Positions 22,538 through 33,557 of a DNA stretch of 64,000 bases are shown here, in pieces. The DNA lies in the NCBI GenBank assembly GCA_001972305.1, contig BDDD01000059.1:578358-642357 (forward strand). The letters run 5' to 3'. How positions within the stretch are numbered: position 1 is the first letter of the stretch; the number at the start of each line of letters is the position of its first letter. This stretch comes from Cephalotus follicularis (taxonomy: Eukaryota > Streptophyta > Magnoliopsida > Oxalidales > Cephalotaceae). The translations under genes were made by a program, and so were the position numbers. Under the pieces are notes generated by a model. That model was not told where the DNA came from and did no database searches. It saw only the letters and a program-made list of their open reading frames with translations.

Positions 22538-24943
22538 ATGGGTAGGACCAAGCAAACAAGTAGATCTTCTCCTCCCTTAGATGTCGAACCTTTGGCTATG
22601 GTGGCTCCTACCACTGAAAACCCCCTCAATTCTAAGGGAAGCGTGGGGGCTGCAGTGGGCGACCCGGCTGCCCCCACCACCGAAGCTGACGTCGAAGCTT
22701 TGGAAAGTTGCTTCGGTGTTAGAACTCTCCCCCGTAGAGAGGTGTTTGAACTATCCAGTAAGTATAACTTTCATCAGGGGTTGACGTTTAGTCTCCCCTT
22801 GGATCCTCGGAGGGTTACGGAGAGTAAGGAGGGTCTCTTTGTGGTTTTTGAAGGTGCACTCTATCACGGCTTGAGGGTCCTAGTGCCCTCCTTTGCCATC
22901 TCGGTTCTGGAGAATTTTCATCTCCGCCCTTCACTCCTCCAACCTCAGTCTTGGAGCTTCATAATAGGTTTTCTGGTCAAGTGTATTGAGTCAGAGGTGA
23001 ATGCAACAGTGGGACTTTTTAAAGAATTCTATGTCCTCTCGTCCTCTCCGGGAAAGCGCGGGTTTTCAAGTCCCGTTCTAGTGTAAAAAAGCTTCTGTTG
23101 AACCCCACCAAATCCATTAAAAATTAGAGGATGAGGTATTTCCTGATAAATAACTTCGAAGGGTTCACTCCCTCCGCCTGGTGTGATTCTATGGACACGG
23201 GATCTCTGAATAAGAGGTCCCGCTTGACATCGGTAGAGAAGGCGGACCTCTGCAAACTCTTGGCCATGGAGGCCGAGGAGGTGAACTCTACTGTGCTTGA
23301 GGATCGTTTTCTCCATGCCGGGCTGAGTGTGGTCCCTGTCCGAGAATCCCACTCGGATGAGGCCGAGGACATCTCAGAGGGAACCCAAGATTGATCCATA
23401 CCCCAAGTGTCGGGGGAAAGCTGTATAAAGCCTTTGTCTCATCCAACTCTTGCTTTTACATTTCTTATGTTTTCTCTCTATTATTATCCATGCTCCTGAT
23501 CTTTGGACCTTTTCTTTTTTGTGTAGCAATGGCTTCTCGGCTTGATTTTGATACACACTTCAAGGCCACCAAGATAACGAAGCCATTGTCTGGTGAGGGA
23601 TCCAAGCAAAAGTCTGCTGTTGAGGGGGCTAAGCAGAGAGAAAAAGTTGCTTCTGATGGGGCTAGGCAGAGAGCAAAGTTTGCTGCCGAGGGGGCTAAGC
23701 AGATGGAAAAGGCTACAGTTATAGCAAAGGAAAAAGGAACCAAGAGGCCTGCGGGGGGACGTTCCTCAGGGGTTCCTCCTAAGCCTCCTAGCAAGAAGGG
23801 CAAGTACGCAATAGAGACCGAGTTTGAGTCTGCACTTGGCAGGACTTCTCATAATCCCGTTATTCTGCCTCATCCTCGGGATACGGAGAAGTTGATCGAG
23901 GAGCTGGGGGTGGTAAAGAAAGAGGGTACAAGCCTGAGCAACCCCAGCGTCCCCTTTGCTCTAAGCTCTTTGTGCTTCTTCGAGGATGAGCTCAAAGCGA
24001 GGGAACGCTGGACCAACGAAGAGCTGATCCATAGCTCCCTGCAGAGTCACTTTAAGGTAGGATATGTCTTCTTTTTAACGCGCTTTTCATTCTCCTTCTT
24101 AACCTTGCACCTTACTTGCAGGCTCTAAATGACCACCACCTTCTGGTTGAGAACTTCTCAATCATCCTTGAGAGGTATGACAAAGCAAGGGAAGAGGTGA
24201 TGGTGCTCGAGGAGACAGCGCGCTCGGCCAAGGCTGAACTTGAAGAAGCCTTTAAGGCCCAGGATTAACTCGAGGAGGCGAAGAATAAGGCCATCAAGTA
24301 GAGGGACCAAATACAGGAAGACCTCTTGAATGTAGGTGATCAGTTCTGTGGGCTGGACCAGAGGTTTGAGTATTACCGAAGGAGAGACGAGGAGTGGCGG
24401 GCTAAGGCAGTGGAGGACGCCCTGACAATATTCAAGTCCTTGGATGAATTCAACTGTTTGATGGAGGCCTCTGTGGAGGACTTCAAAACTTCAGAAGCTT
24501 TTGATGATGAAGTTTTTAAAGAATCTGTCGAGTTCTACCATCGAGGTTTTTACACTTGTCGGAATTGGGTATCGACTCTTCATCCTAAAGTTCCCTTGGG
24601 CGAGGTTGCTTACTGCTCAACTGCTAAGGCCTTTGATTACTATCCCGAGGGTTATAAGGCATAGGAAGTGAGAGTTGAGGCCATCTTAGAAGAAAACATT
24701 AACCCAGGGGTCGAGGCAGCGGAAGAGGGGGTTGAGCTTGCCTCGGAGGTAATGGTCGGTCAAGGAGGTGAGGTAGAAGGAGATGGGTCATCATGGGTAA
24801 CTATCCTTCTCTCGAATCCTAACGTGTCCTCTTCTTCTTTAGCACCTTCCTCGGAGGTTATCATTCCTCAACCTCCCACGGTTGGACCCTTTGTTCCTCC
24901 CCCTCCGGAGGACAACCGTTTAAACGGCGCTGCCACATCATAG
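22538..24943 (+). pseudogene. Antisense ORF of Tat-1 (putative gypsy-type transposon protein, PF04195-like)
   Basis: On the strand opposite gag-pol, a spliced-looking gene starts MGRTKQTSRSS. Its first domain (FELSSKYNF, then FVVFEGALYHGLRVLVPSFAISVL and SLLQPQSWSFIIGFLV) resembles the plant 'putative gypsy type transposon' family. A basic segment follows with three 11-residue repeats (EGAKQREKVAS type). Next comes a coiled-coil-like region rich in E, K and A. A conserved block FYTCRNWVSTLHP and FDYYPEG precedes an acidic, Pro/Ser-rich tail. Introns are suggested by TTTTTGTGTAG near 23527 and by GTAGG/TTGCAG near 24056-24120. Antisense ORFs of this kind are known from Tat/Retand elements; their function is unknown. 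This copy is broken. Confidence 0.72.
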
Positions 24944-24949
24944 TTTTGT

Positions 24950-25980
24950 AGGCTAGCCTTTCACTTGTAACCATCTTTAATATAGCTTGTATTTTTCTTA
25001 TCTTTGCTTTCGAATTGTAATAGCTTTTGGTTTTAATGAACTTGTAATCTTCAAAGTATCAATGAGAAATGAACCTTTTTGTATTCTCGGATCATGTCTT
25101 TACTTCCTTGCATCGTATGTTTGAGCTTTGCATATATAAATGTTCACAATTCCCTTAGGAATTTTACCTTAGCCTAACTTATAGTCTTCTTATATTGTGG
25201 TCTTACAATTTCCAGACCTGATCATCTAAGCTTTGTAGTCCCTTAGGACATTTTGTTTCAAAAGTGCTTAGGTAACGAGACTTAGTCTTTACGAGTTCTG
25301 TTGTATTCGTAGACTAAGTTTTTGGTCTGCTCGGACAAGTTCCTATGAGTTTACCGAGCAGGATCTCGTCTGGTCCATCATGTTTTGAACCAGGTCGCCT
25401 GAGCTTGCAGTCCTCGTCGGGACACTTGTTTCAAAGTGATCAGTACAACGAACTTGGTCGTTGTGAGTTCCTATGGATTCGTCTTTCAAGACACGATTTT
25501 GGTTTGGTCGGACAAGTTCCCATGGAGTTGCTGACCAGTGCTCGCTCTCTTGGGAGTCTTATTGCTTCCTTAGGAGTCTTTTGTTGATCAATGCTAGGTG
25601 TTCCTCGGACGGAGTCTTTAGTGCTCCTCAGAAGGACTCTTTGGTGCTCCTCGGAAGGAGTGTTTGCGGATGTTTGTCACCTTGTTCTGTTCGAGACCTC
25701 GGCTTGTGTTTGTTTTCCCTTAGGAGTTTTGTCTATGTGAAACTTAAAAAGCTTTAGAATTATGTCGAGATGTGCCCTGTATGCCCCCTTAGGAACGTGG
25801 TCTAACATGCTTGAAGTAAAGTTTCTTGATTGAGGGAGTTGGTTGGTGGTTGTTCAGAGGTTTAAGGACATGAACATTGGGCTTCCGGTCCCTTGCAAAC
25901 TTGAAACTATGATCTTGAGCAAGTATTTTTCGAGAAAAATTCAATTTCATTGATCCCTTGAAGTTTTACAACTTACAAAA
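24950..25980. other. Tat-1 spacer between antisense ORF and integrase end
   Basis: Noncoding. At about 25600-25665 it has two to three copies of a TGCTCCTCGGAAGGAGTC unit (see the better preserved tandem in Tat-2). I see no other structure. Confidence 0.5.
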
Positions 25981-25981
25981 T

Positions 25982-28900
25982 TTATTGATAGTATTTTCTC
26001 AGATGCTCGGCATTCCATGCTTTGGCAATCTCCCTTCCCCCCAGAATTTCAAGTTTGAATGTTCCTGGGCGGAGCACTCTCTTGATCTTGTATGGTCCTT
26101 CCCAGGTGAGGGCTAGTTTTCCTCTGGTACCGGTTGGTTCCGCAATAACGGAGTTGCGTAGGACTAGATTTCCTTGCCTTAGTGGTTTGGGGCATACCTT
26201 TTTATTATAATAACGGCTCACCCTCTGTTGGTAGGCTGTAACTGTGATGACGGCCTTATCCATGAGCTCTTCTACTAAATAAAGGAGGCATCTAAGTCCT
26301 TTTTCATTGTTCTCTTCAGGGAAATGCACAACCCTTGGTGATTGTACACCAATCTCCATCGGTATCATAGCTTCAGCCCCAAAATAAATGTTGTATGGGA
26401 ATTCACTAGTTGTGGTCCGAGGAGTGGTTCTGTATGCCCACAGTACACTTGGTAGCTCTTCTGTCCATTTTCCTTTGTTGTCTTCAAGGCGCTTCTTCAA
26501 GCCCAAGATGATTTCTCTATTGATCACATCGGCTTGACCATTACTCTGGGGGTAGGCTACTGAGGCAAGCCTATGCTCTATTCTCCACTCTTTGAAAAAG
26601 TCACGGAATGCCTGGTAATCAAACTGTTTGCCATTGTCTAAGACTATTATCCTCGGGACTCCGAATCTGCAGATGATTAACTTCTATACAAAGTTCTCCG
26701 TGTTTGCTTCTGTGATTGTGGCCAGAGGTTCAGCTTCTACCTACTTGGTGAAGTAGTCCACTGCTACAATGAGAAACTTCCTCTACCCAGGTGCCACTGG
26801 TAATGGTCTGACAAAGTCAATCCCCCATTGTGTGAAGGGCCAAGGGGCCATGATAGACTTCAGAGGCTGAGAAGGTGTTCTACTTATGTTTGCGTTCCTC
26901 TGGCACTTATCACATTTTCTTACCAAGTCTATGGCATCTTGGTGCAAGGTCAGCCAGTAGTAGCCCTGCCTTAATAGTTTGTGGGACAAGGTTCTGCCCC
27001 CCGTGTGGTTGCCACAAACTCCTTCATGGACCTCCCTTAGAGCATAACTGGCCTCTAAGGGAGTCGAGCATCTCAACCAAGGGAAAGAGAAAGACCTTTT
27101 GTATAGGATCCCATCTCGGAGCTGAAATCTGTTTGATCTTTGCACGAGTTTTCTTGCCTCCGCGGGGTCCTCGGGTAAAATTCCATTCCTTAGCCAATTG
27201 ATGAAAGGGGTCATCCAGTTCGGCTCCTGTGGTAGGTCTATGTCCATCACATCTATTTCAGAGATGGTGGGTCTGTCCAGGTAGTCTACTAGCACGGTTT
27301 TGTTCTTTTCTAGCTCCTCTGCCGTGGCTAGTTTTAATAATTGGTCTGCTCGGGTGTTTTCTGCTCTGGGTACTTTCAACACTCTTAGAACTTCAAAGGC
27401 TGACTTCAAACTCTGGAAATGAGATAAGTACTTATCCATGGGCTCTTCTCGAGCTTCGTACTCTCCATTTGCCAGACCAACCACTAGTTGAGAATCACTA
27501 GAGGCTTCTATATTTTGCACCTCCAAGTGCTTTGCAATTGTCAGTCCGGCTATCAGAGCTTCCCACTCAGCTTTGTTATTTGTAGCTTTAAATCCAAACC
27601 TCAGAGCATACTCTAGCGTCCACCCATCTGGACTTGTTAACACCAGCCCTGCTCCACTGCCAGTGAGGCAGGAAGAGCCATCCACGAACAACTTCCATAA
27701 CCCCCTCTCATTCTCGGAGGGGTCTTCCTCCATACACTCCATGGGTTTATTATCTCCAACAAAGTCGGCCAAGACCTGGGATTTGATGGTTGGTCCGGCT
27801 TCGAACTTCACATCATACTCGCCTAGTTCGACTGACCACTTGAATAATCTCCCTTAGGTGTCAGGCTTTGCAAGAACTTGTTTTAATGGTTTGTCAGTCA
27901 GAACCTTGATTGTATGGGCTTGAAAATATGGCCTTAATTTTCTGGCCGCTATGATCAGAGCATAGGCGAACTTCTCCACCTCTGGGTACCTCTCCTCAGC
28001 ATCAGTCAAAGCCTTGCTCACGTAGTACACCGACCTTTGAACTTTCTCCTCCTTCCTGAAAAGCACCCCACTCACTGCACTCGAGGTGGCCGCAAGGTAC
28101 AAATAAAAGTCTTTCCCATCCTTAGGTTTTGAGATCAAAATAGGGGAAGCCAGGTATTCCTTCAACTTGTCGAAGGCTGCTTGACACTCGTCTGACCAGG
28201 AAAATCCATTGGGATCCCTGAGCACCTTGAAGAATGGGAGGCACTTCTCTACTGATTTCGAAACAAACTTGCTCATGGCTGCTATCTTTCCATTTAGCTT
28301 TTGAACATCCCTGATGGTATGGGGGGCCCTCATACTCTGAACTGCTAAGATCTTCTCCGGGTTGGCCTCTATTCCTCTGCTTGAGACCATGAACCCGAGG
28401 AACTTACTAGAGGTGACCCCAAAAGTACACTTGGACGGGTTGAGTTTCCTTTTATACTTTCTCAACACCCCAAATGTCTCCTCCAAGTCTTTAATGTGGG
28501 GACTCCTTACTGGCGTCTTGACGAGCATGTCGTCTATATAGACCTCCATGTTTCTCCCGATCTGAGGCTCAAAGATTTTGTTAACTAGTCATTGGTAGGT
28601 GGCCCCTGCATTCTTCAACCTAAAGGGCATGACCTTGTAACAATACATCCCCCAGTCCGTGATGAAAGCTGTCGTGTTCTCATCAGTCCCGTACATGGGG
28701 ATTTGATTGTACCCCAAGTAGGCATCCAAGAAGCTTAACATTCTGTAGCCTGCAGTCGCATCCACCAACTGATCTATCTTTGGGAGAGGGAAGTGGTCCT
28801 TGGGACAAGCTTTGTTGAGGTCTATGAAATCAATGCATATCCTCCACTTGCCATTTACTTTTTTTACCAGTACTGGGTTCGTCAGCCAGTCTGAGTAATG

Positions 28901-29290
28901 CACTTCCCTTATGAACCATGCCTGCAATAGCTTGCTCACCTCCTCGGCAATTGCCTGTTGTCTCTCAGGAGCAAAGTTTCTCTTCTTTTTCCTGGTCAGA
29001 GGTCTCATTGGATCCACACTTATTTTGTGAACCATTACGTTTGGGCCGATCCCAGGAACCTCATCTGTCGACCAGGCAAATACGTTTTTATTATTTTGGA
29101 GGAATGTTATTAATTCCCGCTTTTCCACCTCTCCAAGCTGTGAGCCGACTTGGAAAACTTTTTCAGTGTTGCCCTCTTCTAGGGGCACTTGGATCACATC
29201 CTCAACAGGCTGTGGGCGCTCAGGTTCCACATCCCCTCTGAGCTCCACATTTGCAATAGGAAGTACCTTTTCCTTCCCTTTTTCCAATAT
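25982..29290 (-). pseudogene. Tat-1 pol: RT, RNase H, second RNase H, integrase
   Basis: Sense order. RT carries NGKWRICIDFIDLNKACPKDHFPLP and the catalytic EVYIDDMLVKT. The gypsy RNase H/connection domain follows (FYLYLAATSSAVSGVL, YPEVEKFAYALI). Then comes an archaeal-type RNase H (LFVDGSS, LTSPDG, NNKAEWEALIAGL, SDSQLVVG). Integrase has its zinc-binding motif (HTGGRTLSHKLLRQGYYW, CDKCQR), a core (WGIDF) and the C-terminal GPYKIKRVLRPGTFKLE. The double RNase H is the known hallmark of the Tat lineage. The reading frame is broken in several places. Confidence 0.88.
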
Positions 29291-29299
29291 GGACTCCTG

Positions 29300-31624
29300 T
29301 AGCCCTGTCTTGCCACCTATTGATCTCCTCTGGCTTCCCCCATGCCAAACCTTATAGGGAATTACATTAATAAGTGTCCCGTGGATGCTATCGCATCCAT
29401 CAAGTTCAAACCTGCATGCCCAATCATTGCATTGTAAGGGCTTGGTGTGTCCACTACCAGGAATGTCATCTCCACCTGGGTTTAGCGTGGGGCCGTGCCT
29501 GCTACCACGAACAGGTCGATGGATCCCAGAGGATGGACCATCTCCCCTGCAAAGCCAACCAGTGGGGTCTTCACAGGCTTCAACTGGTCGGTCGGTATCC
29601 TCAGCAGATTATATGCGTGCTTTTACAGGATATCGGCCGAGCTCTCGCTATCAATGAGAATCCTCTTCATAGTGAAAAGTGTCACTTAAAGGGTTACCAC
29701 CACTGGATCATCATGAGGGAGACGTACTCTCTCATAGTCTGCCTCTGAGAAGGATATCACCTCCTCATCTCCACCTGTTCTCAGCCTTTTACTGTGATGA
29801 ATTTGCTGCACAGCAAGGGACTGTCTCTGATAGGCTTTTCTAGCATTCTTATGGTCGCCACTAGACGCGATCCCCCCAGAGATTGTGTGAATGACACCCC
29901 TGGGCTCTGCTGTTGCTCCTCCTATTGCCGAGGAGCCTCTTCTCTTCGCTCCCTCCTTGCCTGAGGGGCGTCCCTGTCTACATACTTGCGTAGATGCCTC
30001 TTTCGAATCAGGTCCTCGATCTGATTCTTCAATTGCTTGCACTCCTCGGTATCGTGTCGTGGTCACGATGGTATCGGCAGTACTTTTCTATGTCCCTCTT
30101 CTCTGCTAGGGACCTCATCTTTTCAGGCCATTGGATGGGAACCTTATCCTTCTCCACAACAAATATTCTGATGCGTGTGTCCAGGAGGTTGGCAAAATTG
30201 TTGTAGTCCGGGATGGGTGCCCCCCTCTGGATGAGTCCTCTCTCCTGGAGAGTTTGTGTCTGAGGTCTTCTTTGGATAGCTCGGACCTCTCCTTCCTCAT
30301 CTCTTTCTTCCCATGAGCATTTTGTGAATGCTCCCCTTTCTCCGCCTGATGGTCTGACCAAGGTGTTTTTTGTTTCCTGGCTACCACCTCCTCCTCGGCA
30401 TTGACATACTTTTCTGCTCTCTTTAGCAGGTCTGCCATGTCCACCGGGGGTTTCTTCAAAAGAGATAAAGTGAATGATGAGTTGTTCCTCAGCCCACTAT
30501 TCAATGCTGCCATGGCAAAGGACGGCTCCTGGTCTTTCACTATGAGATACTCCCTGTTGAACCTGGTGAGGTAGTCCCTTAGTGATTCGTCTCTCCCCTA
30601 CACCACATTGATCAAATGGGTAGAGTTTCTCATCTGCATAGTACTGTTAAGGAATTTGGTGACGAATAGTTCCGTGAACTGGTCAAAATTCTCCACTGAT
30701 TCCTGAGCGAGGGTAAAATACCACGACTGGGCTGCACCAGCCAGTGTTGTAGGGAATCCTCGGCAAAGTGTGGCGTCTGAGGCTTGATGCACTAACATGC
30801 TTTGGCGGTAGATGCGTACATGTTGGATAGGGTCCGTGGACCCATCATATTTGTCGAGACTTGGGAGCCAGAATCCGCTGGGGATTCGTTCCGTCATGAT
30901 CTCGGATGTGAAGGGGGGCGCTAATATTGCGCACCTCGGACAAACATCCCCTCGGCAGCTCGGCTCCTTGGAGCCTTCTCTCCACCTCGGCAAACCTTCC
31001 GTTCATCGCTCATTCCACATCCTCAATGTTCCTAGCCCAGCTAGAAGCTTGTGATCCCCGGACCAGTGTGGCCGAGTGGTCTACTCTACTCCCTCGTACC
31101 GTTCCTGCCCTGTGCGAGGCATTGGACCGCACTCGTGCCTCCTCTGCACCCCTGGCTTCCACTTGGGGATCCACCTCCATTGCCTGATGCTCGAGACGCA
31201 CTCTTCTGGGATCATTGGGCTGATCCCGAGCAGTTGAGGACTCTGCCCTCTGAGATGCATTGATCTTAGGTCTCCTCCCCAGGAGAATATTATCCCCTGA
31301 CCGCCTCAGGGGGAGTCTGTCTCCCCTTTGCGGGTTTCGCTTGGCACCTCGGGGGTGTCCTATCTCCACCACTGGCCTGGCATGATCGCTTTGTCCTCGG
31401 CTATTTGTTCGTGCAGGTCCGGCTTGCCCCTGGTTGGCTAGATTTGTTGCCAACAAATTTGTGAGACGCTCCATTCCCTGGAAGAGCTTATTAAGTTGCT
31501 CCCCAATGACGAGAGCTTGCTCCGGAGCCGTAACTTGGCCGGCTTCAGGAGGAGGAGGTGGGATCTCCTGTTGTCAGCTGCCTGTAGCTCCAGACTGGTT
31601 GTCGATATTCTTTCTTGGAGGCAT
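29300..31624 (-). pseudogene. Tat-1 gag and protease
   Basis: Gag starts at an ATG at 31624. It shows the capsid-type block (PSLDKYDGSTDPIQHV, FPTTLAGAAQSWYF, FDQFTELFVTKF), then FAMAALNSGLRNNSSFTLSLLKKPP and a charged linker. The gag-protease junction carries ISGGIASSGDHKNARKAY. The protease (clearest in Tat-2 as ILIDSGSSADILY) covers about 29370-29680. Broken. Confidence 0.8.
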
Positions 31625-31647
31625 GATTCTTGATGGCTTTTTGCTGC

Positions 31648-31669
31648 GTTTCCTACAGATGGCTCCAAC
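31648..31669 (-). promoter_or_regulatory. Tat-1 primer-binding-site-like sequence
   Basis: In sense orientation just inside the 5' LTR it reads TTGGAGCCATCTGTAGGAAA, resembling the TGGCGCCGTCTGTGGGAA form common in this lineage. Tat-2 has TTGGAGCCGTCTATGGGAAA at the same place. The tRNA is not assigned. Confidence 0.5.
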
Positions 31670-32453
31670 TGTTGATACAGAAATCCTTCCTTCAACAGTG
31701 TCCTACGTGGAGGACTTCGATTTATTAATGGAAACGTTGAGAAATATGCCTGAGAAGAAGGTTTGGTTGATAATCCCTGCACAGAGTAAGCAAACTCGTT
31801 GAAGGCCCAGGAGGTTGTTCTCTCGGGGACACTCCGACGCTCAAGTTAAATAATGCACATGAAGTTTTAGGTTCTTTAGTATGCAAAAATGGCTGACCTT
31901 TGTTTAGACTGTGAAACTGGTATTTATAGTGCTGGTTTGTAACCGTTTGAGCATGAAATTTGAAGATGATTATTGTGCCCCTAAGGAAATGCCGAGGATC
32001 TCGGGCTATTTCCCTGATTCTCTTCTTGATTTTGTGCTAGTACGTTTATCATATCTTATCTTTCCATGTTTGAAGAGGTAAATCCCTGGGATGTAGGCTG
32101 ATTTTACTGCCTCATCCTGAGAATGAGGAGAAAGGAGAGGTCCTCTGGTCTCTTATCTGCTTCAAGGCCTTCAACGTCAAGAGCTTCTTCAAGGGCTTGT
32201 GTCTGAAGTATTAGGTCCTCTGCAATGCTGCCGAGGAAGCGATCCTCTGCAATGCAGTCGAGGAGGAGTTCTTCGGCACTGATGCCGAGGAGGAGGTCAT
32301 CGGCACTGATGCCGAGGAGGATGTCCTCTGCACTTCTGACGAGGAAGAGGTCCTCTGTCTATATTCATGTAAGGTTTAATGCATCTGGACACTTGGCTAC
32401 GTCCGCGAAGGACACGTGTCGTTCTATGTATAGATAGATTTTTCCTCATATCA
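31670..32453 (-). repeat. Tat-1 5' LTR
   Basis: On the plus strand it begins TGTTGATACAG and ends ATATCA. A sense TATA box (CTATAAATA on the minus strand) lies at 31921-31929. At the other end are a G-box (CACGTG) and a weak TATA on the plus strand. Confidence 0.88.
32233..32358 (+). repeat. Exact 27-bp tandem array in Tat-1 LTR
   Basis: Units start at 32233, 32260, 32287, 32314 and 32341, each 27 bp. They begin GAGGA(A/G)GA and contain TCCTC or TCATC and GCACTGATGCC-type words. The array lies upstream of the plus-strand G-box/TATA pair. Confidence 0.93.
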
Positions 32454-33002
32454 ATATATATAATCAGTATATAAATATATATACATATATAATCAGTTTA
32501 TAAATATATATACATATAAATTCAGTTTATATATATATACCGATTTATGTAAATTGGTTTGTATATACCAATTTCAAAAATATATACAAACAAAATTATA
32601 TGGAGGTTGGATCTAGAAATTAATACCTAAAATCCAAGTTTTGATGTTGGCTGGAGGAGAAGAAAGAAAGAGAAGGAGACTGGCTGTAAGAGAGGAAGAA
32701 AGTGAGGGCGAGCAGCGGTGAGGGAGAGGAAAAAATAGTGAGAGGGAAAAAAGATAGGTGAGGGAGAGGAAAAAAGAGAGAGATAGGGAAGAAAGATAGG
32801 GTCGGGTAGTATGAGGGTAGAAAACGGTCAGGGCATGGCGAGGGCACTTATTGCCCTCGCCATGCATTTTGAACATGGCGAGGGCAAAAGTGCCCTCAAC
32901 ATGTCTTTTTTTAAAAAAAAATTAAAAAGAAAATGCGCAACGGCGAAAGGATTACAGTGCCCTCGCCGTTTGCCCTCGCGGTTACCAGTTTTTCTAGTAA
33001 TG
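32454..33002 (-). repeat. CACTA-2 right (5') end with subterminal repeats
   Basis: TA-rich minisatellite DNA (to about 32600) leads to a purine-rich tract (32650-32800). Inverted GGCGAGGGCA/TGCCCTCGCC motifs follow, then the terminus. On the element's own strand the purine tract would be a pyrimidine-rich 5' leader. Confidence 0.8.
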
Positions 33003-33005
33003 AAA

Positions 33006-33557
33006 GTCATTAAGCTTTATATGTTTGTTTGAGTATGTTCGCATACATACTTGGATTCTCAGATAGATGTATGACTAGAATTGTATGTTTAGGTCTTGTT
33101 GCATATACACTGATATTGGACGGGCGTATATGAATAGTCAACCACAATTGATATTCATACATATAGCATGACATGCACATATTATTGAAATACTTGTTCA
33201 TTTCATCGTGCATTGAGATCTTTCTACTAGGACGTATGGTTGACTCATTCTTCGAAATAGGCGTGTAATTGTTTTTAGGTCAAGGAGGCAAGAGCAGTTG
33301 TAGGTGATTCGAGTTGCTGCAACTGCTTTGGACAAAGATGCATTTATGTTTCCTGTTTGTTTTTCGTTGACTTGTATTGAGTTTGGGGTCAGTGTTACGT
33401 TAGCGTTTTATTTTTGAACTTGTATTTGTCATTGGATTTATATTTTCGCATTTTATCGGATATTGTTATCTAGTCTTCCAATTAAGAGTTAAGAGAGACT
33501 ATTATTGGACAGGAGAGACTGCATCTCGGGTCTGCCACTCGGGTTCGGAGTGTGATA
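33006..33557 (+). repeat. Tekay-like 3' LTR, second part
   Basis: It resumes after CACTA-2 and its AAA repeat. It ends near GGGTTCGGAGTGTGATA, which resembles the usual chromovirus LTR end. No second LTR is available to confirm the limit, so the right end is a best guess. Confidence 0.5.

Larger units (their letters stand above)
21245..32453 (-). mobile_element. Tat/Retand-like Ty3/gypsy element (Tat-1)
   Basis: Reading on the minus strand, its parts are the 5' LTR (31670-32453), a PBS-like site, gag, protease, RT, two RNase H domains, integrase, a long spacer with an antisense ORF, and the 3' LTR (21245-21999). The flanks are TA repeats on both sides, so the 5-bp duplication is compatible but not informative. 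The LTRs differ by about 6% by eye, suggesting about 2.3 million years. The coding regions carry on the order of ten breaks, so it is dead. It is nested in CACTA-2 and is the same family as Tat-2. Confidence 0.9.
17838..33002 (-). mobile_element. CACTA (En/Spm) transposon (CACTA-2)
   Basis: The left end reads CACTACTAAAAAACAAG. The right end, complemented, reads CATTACTAGAAAAACTGG, so the inverted repeats are imperfect. The flanks are AAA at 17835-17837 and 33003-33005, the 3-bp duplication expected of CACTA elements. Both ends carry many copies of the subterminal motif CCCTCGCC in either orientation. Without the nested Tat-1 element the transposon is about 4 kb. It carries a TNPA-like gene but no recognisable TNP2 transposase, so it was probably mobilised by another copy. 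Confidence 0.88.
10690..33557 (+). mobile_element. Tekay/Del-like Ty3/gypsy chromovirus, decayed and split
   Basis: The parts present are a pol region to about 16445, a PPT and a 3' LTR. Gag, PBS and 5' LTR are not found left of about 10690, where a CACTA terminus adjoins. A solo LTR (13282-16129) and the CACTA-2 element (17838-33002) are inserted in it, which accounts for most of the span. The coding part is heavily broken, with well over a dozen interruptions. It is the oldest recognisable element in this part, older than CACTA-2 and therefore older than about 2.3 million years. Confidence 0.75.

Noticed and set aside
29374-31263. Plus-strand frames opposite Tat-1 gag
   Set aside because: Shadows of gag/protease in the opposite strand, with no recognisable domain.
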